Part shown: piece after piece, positions 7,605 through 13,336 of the stretch
How the letters are laid out: each line of letters opens with the position of its first letter
Numbering within the stretch: position 1 is the first letter of the stretch
NCBI GenBank assembly: GCA_037969115.1
Contig: JBBKWQ010000088.1
Location: 1 to 18,834 of the forward strand
Direction of reading: 5' to 3'
DNA length: 18,834 bases
Source: JBBKWQ01 sp037969115
GTDB lineage: Bacteria > Actinomycetota > Acidimicrobiia > Acidimicrobiales > Ilumatobacteraceae
The notes under the pieces: generated by a model
Told to the model about the DNA's origin: nothing
Seen by the model: only the letters and a program-made list of their open reading frames with translations
The model's database searches: none
Made by a program: the position numbers and the translations under genes

Positions 7605-7976
7605 GTGGACGCAGCCGACGCACTCGAGCTTCACGAGCTGACCGGGTGGATCCTGATCATCGTCAATGCCGTCGCCGGGGGATGGTGTCTGGCAGCCCAC
7701 CGCTTCGACGCGCTGCGGGGCCGCCCGATGTGGAGTGTCCTGATTCTCGGCCAACTCATGGCGTTCGTGCAGGCAATCATCGGGGTCGTGCTGGCGACTC
7801 GATTCGAATTCGAGATCAACGACATGCACGCGTTGTACGGATTCTCGGCGATCATCGCCGTCGGCATCCTGTACAGCTACCGGACGAGTCCGTTCATGAG
7901 GGGCAAGGAGTTGGTGCTGTACGGCCTGGGCTCGTGGTTCATCATGGGACTCGGTCTCCGGAACCTCGCACTCTGA
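7605..7976 (+). CDS. Small four-helix membrane protein
   Basis: This 123-residue protein has four predicted membrane helices, at about residues 15-31, 43-64, 74-92 and 102-120. His10 (LELHELTG) sits just before helix 1 and His75 (NDMHALYG) at the start of helix 3, and VQAIIGVVLA precedes the second His. This pattern is reminiscent of half of a heme A synthase (CtaA) type bundle, where paired His bind heme, but the match is by eye and weak; it is best treated as an uncharacterised integral membrane protein. The GTG at 7605 starts eight bases after the lipoprotein stop, so it is probably co-translated with it. The downstream membrane protein at 8009 has its own promoter-like element. Confidence 0.75.
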   Translation: MDAADALELHELTGWILIIVNAVAGGWCLAAHRFDALRGRPMWSVLILGQLMAFVQAIIGVVLATRFEFEINDMHALYGFSAIIAVGILYSYRTSPFMRGKELVLYGLGSWFIMGLGLRNLAL

Positions 7977-7994
7977 CTCGGGGCGGCCGCGATC

Positions 7995-8000
7995 TAACCT
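7995..8000 (+). promoter_or_regulatory. Probable -10 element for the DUF2157-like gene
   Basis: TAACCT fits TAnnnT and is followed by eight bases and then ATG at 8009. No Shine-Dalgarno is present, so a leaderless mRNA is likely. Confidence 0.5.
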
Positions 8001-8008
8001 GAGGCGCT

Positions 8009-8980
8009 ATGGGCGGGTCGGTCGAACCAGATGTGGAATGGCTGGCGGCGCGGATCGCGCATTGGGTCGACATGGGGCTGCTGGCCCCCGACGCCGCAGC
8101 CAAGATCATCGAACACGAGCACGACAGTCGGTCGGATGGCGAGCCGGAGGAAGACGCCGACACGACGGAGCCGATCGAGATCTCGACGGGCACCGAAGTC
8201 GCGGTCTATGTCGGCGCATCGTTGGTGATCATCGGCATGGCGGTCGCGCTCGACGGTTCGTGGGACGCACTGCGTTTCGGAGGGAGGCTGCTCCTCGCGA
8301 TTCTGATCATGGCGGTTGGGCTGCTCGGCGGGTTCTCGCTGCACCGTTCCGTCGGTGCGCCCCAGAAACGATTGGCAGGATTCTTCTGGCTCCTGGCAAC
8401 CGCTGCTGCGGCGTTGGTCGCAGCGGTCATCGTCGATCAGGCAGACCGGTTGAGCGATGCGGCGACGGCCATGGTCGTCGGTGCAGCGGTCGCGGGCACC
8501 GGGGGAGCGCTGTGGCAGAACCGTGCACGACCGTTGCAGATGTTGTCGTTCGCCGTCGGTGCGGTTGTGTTCACCCACGGACTCCTCACGGTTCTCGAGG
8601 TCTCGCCGAAGCTCAGCGCGCCGACCACGGTGGTGATCGGCCTGGCTGCGATGGTGCTCGGCGCGGGAGGACATCTGCGTCCGGAAACCGAGGTCATGGC
8701 GGCGGGCGCGGGCATTGCGTTCCTGGGCGTCGTCAATGTCGGCCAGTTCACGACCGATGTGAACTCGATCCTCGGCGTGGTCGTTTCGGTCGCGGTGATC
8801 GCCCTGGGCGTTGCGATGAAGCGCATCACGATCGTCGTCATCGGTGCGATTGCACTGCTCGTCTGGATGTGGCGGGTGATTCAGGAACGCGTCGACGGTC
8901 TGGCCGCCTCGCTCGTGATGACGCTCATCGGGATCGTGGTACTCATCGCGATTCTGGTGCGCCAGAACCGTCACCGATGA
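8009..8980 (+). CDS. DUF2157-like multi-pass membrane protein
   Basis: This 323-residue protein has a soluble N-terminal segment (VEWLAARIAHWVDMGLLAPDAAAKIIEHEH) that resembles the N-terminal helix pair of DUF2157 membrane proteins, where a Trp-starting helix and a 'GLL(T/A)P' turn recur. An acidic linker (about residues 40-60) follows. From residue about 62 to the end there are around nine or ten closely spaced hydrophobic helices rich in Gly, Ala and Val, ending in a basic RQNRHR tail. No catalytic motif is visible. The family has no established function. The ATG at 8009 is supported by the TAACCT hexamer eight bases upstream. It is convergent with pckG, with two GC hairpins between them. 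Confidence 0.75.
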   Translation: MGGSVEPDVEWLAARIAHWVDMGLLAPDAAAKIIEHEHDSRSDGEPEEDADTTEPIEISTGTEVAVYVGASLVIIGMAVALDGSWDALRFGGRLLLAILIMAVGLLGGFSLHRSVGAPQKRLAGFFWLLATAAAALVAAVIVDQADRLSDAATAMVVGAAVAGTGGALWQNRARPLQMLSFAVGAVVFTHGLLTVLEVSPKLSAPTTVVIGLAAMVLGAGGHLRPETEVMAAGAGIAFLGVVNVGQFTTDVNSILGVVVSVAVIALGVAMKRITIVVIGAIALLVWMWRVIQERVDGLAASLVMTLIGIVVLIAILVRQNRHR

Positions 8981-9013
8981 TGCCGACCGTCGGATCCGCC
9001 TACGTTGCCATCT

Positions 9014-9046
9014 CGGGGTCCGACCCCGCGCGGTAACCGGCCGCGC
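9014..9046. terminator. Two adjacent GC hairpins between convergent genes
   Basis: CGGGGTC at 9014-9020 and GACCCCG at 9022-9028 form an inverted repeat. Immediately next, GCGCGG at 9028-9033 pairs with CCGCGC at 9041-9046 around a 7-base loop. Neither has a T-tract on either strand. Their place in the 90-bp gap between two converging genes fits a bidirectional terminator of the U-less type common in actinobacteria. Confidence 0.45.
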
Positions 9047-9070
9047 CCGACGAGCGCCGGGAATCCTCGT

Positions 9071-10861
9071 TCAGGCGAGGGCCGACTCGAGCCGATCGAC
9101 CGCCTCGGTCAATCGTGACGGCAACTGATCGCCGAACTTGCTGTAGTGGTCGCGGATCTGCGGGATCGCCTGCGACCATCCTTCGGCGTCGACCCGGAGG
9201 ATCTCGTCGAGGTCTGACTGGTCGATGTCGAGACCGTCGGTGTCGAGCGACTCCATGGTCGGGATGTGACCGATCGGTGTCTCGATGGCGTCGGCGGTGC
9301 CGTCGACCCGCTCGAAGACCCACTTGAGCACTCGGCTGTTCTCGCCGAATCCTGGCCAGAGGAATCGCCCGTCGTCGCCGCGACGGAACCAGTTGACGAA
9401 GAAGATCTTGGGCAGATTGTCGCGGTCGGTCGACTCGCCGATCTTCAGCCAGTGAGCGAAGTAGTCGGCATAGTTGTATCCGCAGAAAGGCAACATCGCC
9501 ATCGGGTCGAAGCGGAGCTTGCCAACGGCGCCCTGCTGGGCAGCGGTGGTCTCCGATGCCATGATCGATCCGAGGAACACACCGTGGTCCCAGTCGAATG
9601 CCTCGGTCACGAGTGGCACGGTGGTGCGACGGCGGCCGCCGAACAAGATCGCAGAGATCGGCACGCCGGCGGGGTCCTCCCACTCGGCTGCGATCGAGGG
9701 GCACTGCGACGCGGGGGCAGTGAAGCGGGCATTCGGGTGCGCTGCGGGTGTCTCGACCTCGGGCGTCCACATGTTGCCGCGCCAGTCGGTGGCGCGAGCG
9801 GGTGGTGTGTCGGACATGCCCTCCCACCACACGTCACCGTCGTCGGTGAGAGCGGTGTTGGTGTAGATCGAGTTGCCCCAGAGCGTTTCCATCGCGTTGG
9901 CGTTGGTGTCGAATCCGGTGCCCGGTGCGACGCCGAAGAATCCTGCTTCCGGATTGATGGCGTACAGACGGCCGTCGTCGCCGAACTTCATCCAGCAGAT
10001 GTCGTCGCCGACGGTCTCGGCCGTCCACCCCGGAATCGTCGGCACGAGCATCGCGAGGTTCGTCTTGCCGCATGCCGACGGGAACGCAGCAGCGATGTAC
10101 TTCGATGAGCCCGCGGGGTTCGTCAACTTCAGAATGAGCATGTGCTCCGCGAGCCATCCGTCGTCGCGGGCCATGACCGACGCGATGCGAAGCGCGAAAC
10201 ACTTCTTGCCGAGGAGTGCGTTGCCGCCGTATCCCGATCCGTACGACCAGATCTCTCGAGAGTCGGGGAAGTGCACGATGTACTTGTTGTCGGGGTTGCA
10301 TGGCCAGGGCACATCGGATTCGCCGTCGGCGAGCGGCGCTCCCACAGAGTGCACGCACGGCACCCACTGGGCGTCACCGAGGACGTCGAGTGCCTTCTGG
10401 CCCATGCGGGTCATGATGCGCATCGACACGGCGACGTAGGCCGAGTCGGTGAGCTGGACGCCGATGTGTGCGATGGGGGAACCGAGCGGCCCCATGGAGA
10501 ACGGCACGACGTACATCGTGCGACCCTTCATGGCACCGGAGTACAGCTGCCGCAGCTCGGATCGCATCTCTGCGGGCTCGCGCCAGTTGTTGTTCGGGCC
10601 GGCGTCGACCTGTTCGGCCGAGCAGATGAACGTGCGATTCTCGACACGGGCGACGTCGCCCGGGTCGGAATGTGCCCAGTAGCTGTTGGGCCGCTTGGCC
10701 TCGTCGAGCTTGGTGAAGGTCCCTGAATCGACGAGTGCTTGACACAGACGCTCGTATTCGTCGGCGGTACCGTCACACCAGTAGATGTCGGCGGGTTGCA
10801 GGATCTCGGCCCACTCCTTGACCCACTGTTTCAGGGGTTCGTTCTCCGATGTACCGCTCAT
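9071..10861 (-). CDS. pckG: Phosphoenolpyruvate carboxykinase (GTP)
   Basis: This is a 596-residue GTP-dependent PEP carboxykinase that converts oxaloacetate and GTP to PEP, CO2 and GDP, the entry step of gluconeogenesis, in the cytosol. It follows mycobacterial PckG nearly end to end. Clear blocks include EIWSYGSGYGGNALLGKKC, the P-loop with the reactive Cys FPSACGKTN (Cys264), ILFGGRRRTTVPLV, NWFRRGDDGRFLWPGFGENS and the N-terminal RTMYVVPFSMGPLGS. The ATG at 10861 is preferred because GAGGAG lies six bases before it; an upstream in-frame ATG at 10888 would add nine residues and lacks a Shine-Dalgarno. The 188-base upstream region holds a perfect 11-bp hairpin. Upstream on the same strand lie the cold-shock-like gene and rpmB, but the gap suggests a separate transcript. 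Identification is firm. Confidence 0.97.
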   Translation of the reverse strand: MSGTSENEPLKQWVKEWAEILQPADIYWCDGTADEYERLCQALVDSGTFTKLDEAKRPNSYWAHSDPGDVARVENRTFICSAEQVDAGPNNNWREPAEMRSELRQLYSGAMKGRTMYVVPFSMGPLGSPIAHIGVQLTDSAYVAVSMRIMTRMGQKALDVLGDAQWVPCVHSVGAPLADGESDVPWPCNPDNKYIVHFPDSREIWSYGSGYGGNALLGKKCFALRIASVMARDDGWLAEHMLILKLTNPAGSSKYIAAAFPSACGKTNLAMLVPTIPGWTAETVGDDICWMKFGDDGRLYAINPEAGFFGVAPGTGFDTNANAMETLWGNSIYTNTALTDDGDVWWEGMSDTPPARATDWRGNMWTPEVETPAAHPNARFTAPASQCPSIAAEWEDPAGVPISAILFGGRRRTTVPLVTEAFDWDHGVFLGSIMASETTAAQQGAVGKLRFDPMAMLPFCGYNYADYFAHWLKIGESTDRDNLPKIFFVNWFRRGDDGRFLWPGFGENSRVLKWVFERVDGTADAIETPIGHIPTMESLDTDGLDIDQSDLDEILRVDAEGWSQAIPQIRDHYSKFGDQLPSRLTEAVDRLESALA

Positions 10862-10867
10862 GACACG

Positions 10868-10873
10868 CTCCTC
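10868..10873 (-). promoter_or_regulatory. Shine-Dalgarno deciding the pckG start
   Basis: On the minus strand GAGGAG is followed by CGTGTC and then the ATG at 10861. This ideal six-base spacing favours that start over the ATG at 10888. Confidence 0.65.
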
Positions 10874-10956
10874 GTTGAGGCTTGACATCCAGTTTGACCG
10901 AACGAGCGGCCACGAGACGAAATCGACTCGCCCGATCCGATGAACTTGTGACGATC

Positions 10957-10983
10957 GCCGTCATCTGGTTTTCAGATGACGGC
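10957..10983. terminator. Perfect 11-bp hairpin between the cold-shock-like gene and pckG
   Basis: GCCGTCATCTG at 10957-10967 is the exact complement of CAGATGACGGC at 10973-10983, with a 5-base loop (GTTTT on the plus strand, AAAAC on the minus). No T-tract follows on either strand. It lies 67 bases after the end of the cold-shock-like gene and 95 bases before the pckG start, both on the minus strand. It may end the upstream transcript without a U-tract, act as a leader structure for pckG, or bind a dimeric regulator. Confidence 0.45.
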
Positions 10984-11049
10984 ACCGGAGCACTGATCAG
11001 CAGAACCGATCGAGTACCGGTGTTGGCAGGCCCGTTCGGGCGGAAGAGC

Positions 11050-11271
11050 TCAGTAGCCGGGGGTACCCATGTCGACCTCGGAACCGAGGCGAAGATGTGT
11101 CGCCCGTCCGGCATCATCGAGGTCGAACACGACACGCTGGCCCTGGCGGACCATACGGAAGATCGAGCCGGTCAATGCGTCGGCAGAGAGATCGTAATCG
11201 GCCAGATCGGTATCGCACATGACGACACCGTCGCCGGTACCCGGATCGTAAGCCTTGATGACGCCTTGCAT
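11050..11271 (-). CDS. Small cold-shock-domain-like protein
   Basis: This 73-residue protein begins MQGVIKAYDPGTGDGVVMCDT and contains MVRQGQRVVFDLDDAGRATHL. The first part matches strands 1-2 of a cold-shock domain and the 'QGQRVVFDL' block matches the characteristic fourth strand, so an OB-fold nucleic-acid-binding protein is likely. The aromatic RNP1 (KGFGFI) and RNP2 (VFVH) residues of classical CspA are absent, so RNA binding by the usual stacking is doubtful. The ATG at 11271 is chosen: TAGAGT lies seven bases upstream as a -10 for a leaderless mRNA, whereas the in-frame TTG at 11289 lies upstream of that element. It is 39 bases downstream of rpmB on the same strand, so it could also be read through from rpmB. 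Function unknown. Confidence 0.72.
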   Translation of the reverse strand: MQGVIKAYDPGTGDGVVMCDTDLADYDLSADALTGSIFRMVRQGQRVVFDLDDAGRATHLRLGSEVDMGTPGY

Positions 11272-11278
11272 GACCGGG

Positions 11279-11284
11279 ACTCTA
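11279..11284 (-). promoter_or_regulatory. Probable -10 element for the cold-shock-like gene
   Basis: On the minus strand TAGAGT is followed by seven bases and then ATG at 11271. It lies within the 39-base gap after rpmB and fits the leaderless pattern seen elsewhere in the window. Confidence 0.45.
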
Positions 11285-11310
11285 GTCAACCCATCCGGTG
11301 AACGGAGGGG

Positions 11311-11502
11311 TCAGCCGGCCTTGACGATCTTGCCCGACTTGATGCAGCTCGTGCAGACATGGACCCGCTTCGGAGCGCCGTTGACGACCGCTCGAACACG
11401 CTGAATATTCGGGTTCCAGCGACGCTTGGTGCGACGGTGGGAGTGCGACACCGACATGCCCCACGAAGGACCTTTGCCACAGACTTCACACTTCGATGCC
11501 AT
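11311..11502 (-). CDS. rpmB: 50S ribosomal protein L28 (zinc-ribbon form)
   Basis: This 63-residue protein is bacterial L28, a component of the large ribosomal subunit. It starts MASKCEVCGKGPSWGMSVSHS and continues HRRTKRRWNPNIQRVR, both diagnostic. Cys5, Cys8, Cys50 and Cys53 form two CxxC pairs, so this is the zinc-binding (C+) form; actinobacteria often carry both zinc and zinc-free L28 copies, the latter induced in zinc limitation. The length is typical. The gene is divergent from the DAK2 gene; in many bacteria the order rpmB-yloU-yloV-recG is collinear. An 8-base direct repeat (AACGATTC twice, 11503-11518) lies directly before the start. No clear Shine-Dalgarno is seen at the usual distance. 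Confidence 0.96.
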   Translation of the reverse strand: MASKCEVCGKGPSWGMSVSHSHRRTKRRWNPNIQRVRAVVNGAPKRVHVCTSCIKSGKIVKAG

Positions 11503-11518
11503 AACGATTCAACGATTC
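11503..11518. repeat. Tandem 8-bp repeat immediately upstream of rpmB
   Basis: AACGATTC occurs twice in direct succession on the plus strand, reading GAATCGTT twice on the rpmB strand, ending right at the rpmB start codon. It would form the 5' untranslated end of rpmB. It could be a protein-binding site or chance. Confidence 0.4.
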
Positions 11519-11641
11519 CCTTGGACGATGTTCTTCACGAGTGAGGTGTTCCGTGCCGACAACGACCGAAACAGCCATGAAACCTTATCGGAGGTTCGGC
11601 AAAGCGTGACTGCGGATCAGGCCATAACTGACGGCCAGCGT

Positions 11642-11647
11642 TACGAT
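11642..11647 (+). promoter_or_regulatory. Probable -10 element for the DAK2 gene
   Basis: TACGAT is followed by six bases and then GTG at 11654. The same geometry is seen at the helicase start (TAACGT, six bases, GTG). No Shine-Dalgarno precedes the GTG, which supports leaderless translation and fixes this start. Confidence 0.5.
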
Positions 11648-11653
11648 AACGCC

Positions 11654-13336
11654 GTGCCAACCCTCGAACGGCTCGATGTCCGTGCCCTCCGTGAACACGT
11701 CACGACCTTCCGCGATGCGGTGCGGGCCCATGCCGGCCACCTGAACCGGTTGAACGTGTACCCGGTGCCCGATGGCGACACCGGCACGAACATGGCCCGA
11801 ACACTCGACGCAGTCGTCGACGAGATGGACGAGGCCTCCGAGGAGCTCGGGCCGACGTGTGACGCCATCAGCCATGGGTCGCTCATGGGCGCTCGCGGGA
11901 ACAGCGGTGTCATCCTCTCTCAGATCCTTCGGGGTTGGGCTGCCACCATGAAGTCGAGTGAAGTCCAGGTCGGTGCCGCCCGGGTCGCCGACGCGTTGAC
12001 CGCTGCCGCAGCGGGTGCGTACCAGGCCGTGCTCAAGCCGATCGAGGGAACGATCCTCACCGTCGTGCGTCAGAGTGCAGAAGCTGCGCGGCTGGCCGCT
12101 GACGACGATGCCACGCTCGTCGAGACGCTCCGTGCCGCACGCGACGCTGGGAAGGTATCGCTCGCCAACACTCCGGAGCTGCTTCCCGTCCTGAAAGATG
12201 CCGGCGTCGTCGACGCCGGTGGCGCCGGCTTCCTGCTCTTCCTCGATTCTGCGCTCCACGTCGTCGCCGGTGAGCCGCTGCCGGAACCCGAGCACGTCGA
12301 TGAGTTGAACAATTCGCACTTCGTCGATGTGGCCCGGCGCGCGTCCGGTGTCGAGGGCGAACTCGATGTCAGCGAGCAGCGTTACGAGGTGATGTACTTC
12401 ATGGATCTGCTCGACGAGCGGATCGACGAGTTCAAACAGGGTTGGGGTGAGATCGGCGACTCGATCGTCGTGGTCGGTGGCGACGGCATCTGGAACTGCC
12501 ACGTGCACACCAACGACATCGGCGCAGCGATCGAAGCCGCCGTCGCGCTCGACGGCCGTCCCAAGCAGATTCGGGTCACCGACCTGTTCGAGGAAGTCGC
12601 GGAGGAGCACGCCAAGCGCGAGGCGACCATGCGGGCCGGGCATGTGCAAGTGCGTGCCGGTGGTGGGCTGCCGCCTGTGACCTGCGCCGTCGTCGCGGTT
12701 TGCAGCGGTGATGGGCTCGCCGAACTCTTTGCGAACCTCAAGGTCCAAGGTGTCGTCACCGGTGGTCAGACGATGAACCCGTCGACCGCCGAACTGCTCG
12801 ACACGGTCGAGCACGTCAACGCCGATCAGGTCATCATCCTGCCGAACAACAAGAACATCATCCCGGTCGCCGAGCAGGTCGACGCACTCACTGCCAAGAA
12901 CGTCGTCGTGGTGCCGACGCGTTCGATGCCCGAGGCGCTTGCGGCGCTCATCGTGTACGACCCCGAGGCCGATGCCGAAACGAACGGTGCCGAGATGACC
13001 GAGGCGGCAGAGTCGGTCGCGACCGGCGAGGTCACGCAGGCCGTACGCGACTCCGGTAGCGATGTCGGCGACGTCACCGCCGGCGACTGGATCGGACTCG
13101 TGCGTGGCGATGGCATCGTGTCGGTGGCCTCGACGGTGACCGAGGCGTCGACAGCGCTCCTCGACCATCTGATCGACCCGAGCCGCGAGATCGTCACGAT
13201 CGTCACCGGCTCCGGCGCCAGCCCTGGCGACACCGCATCGATCGAGGCGTGGGTCGCCGAATATCGCGCCGACGTGCAGATCGAAGTGCACCGGGGTGGG
13301 CAGCCGTTGTACCCCTATCTCTTCGGCGTCGAGTGA
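11654..13336 (+). CDS. DAK2 domain protein of the YloV / fatty acid kinase FakA family
   Basis: This 560-residue protein has the YloV/FakA architecture. The N-terminal DhaL-type kinase domain (about 1-200) carries NVYPVPDGDTGTNM, with Asp40 and Asp42 for Mg-ATP, and GARGNSGVILSQILRG. A middle domain (about 230-320) contains the CHVHTND motif. The C-terminal region resembles DegV-like folds and ends PLYPYLFGVE, typical of YloV. In Firmicutes FakA phosphorylates fatty acids held by a separate FakB (DegV) protein; no FakB is in this window. The frame is open far upstream and would run over rpmB, but homology starts at VPTLERLDVRALREHV, so the GTG at 11654 is used. It overlaps recG by four bases (GTGA), so the two are one operon. 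The Cys-Thr-Glu region expected for a FakA zinc site reads YEVMYF here. Family assignment is firm, activity is inferred. Confidence 0.9.
   Translation: MPTLERLDVRALREHVTTFRDAVRAHAGHLNRLNVYPVPDGDTGTNMARTLDAVVDEMDEASEELGPTCDAISHGSLMGARGNSGVILSQILRGWAATMKSSEVQVGAARVADALTAAAAGAYQAVLKPIEGTILTVVRQSAEAARLAADDDATLVETLRAARDAGKVSLANTPELLPVLKDAGVVDAGGAGFLLFLDSALHVVAGEPLPEPEHVDELNNSHFVDVARRASGVEGELDVSEQRYEVMYFMDLLDERIDEFKQGWGEIGDSIVVVGGDGIWNCHVHTNDIGAAIEAAVALDGRPKQIRVTDLFEEVAEEHAKREATMRAGHVQVRAGGGLPPVTCAVVAVCSGDGLAELFANLKVQGVVTGGQTMNPSTAELLDTVEHVNADQVIILPNNKNIIPVAEQVDALTAKNVVVVPTRSMPEALAALIVYDPEADAETNGAEMTEAAESVATGEVTQAVRDSGSDVGDVTAGDWIGLVRGDGIVSVASTVTEASTALLDHLIDPSREIVTIVTGSGASPGDTASIEAWVAEYRADVQIEVHRGGQPLYPYLFGVE

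Noticed and set aside
10862..10888. Nine-residue N-terminal extension of pckG starting at ATG 10888
   Set aside because: Possible, but the ATG at 10861 has GAGGAG at ideal spacing and the extension contains that Shine-Dalgarno as coding sequence; listed only as an alternative.
11585..13291. A 568-codon minus-strand frame opposite the DAK2 gene
   Set aside because: Same artefact of third-position GC bias; the plus-strand protein is a clear YloV/FakA homologue over its whole length.
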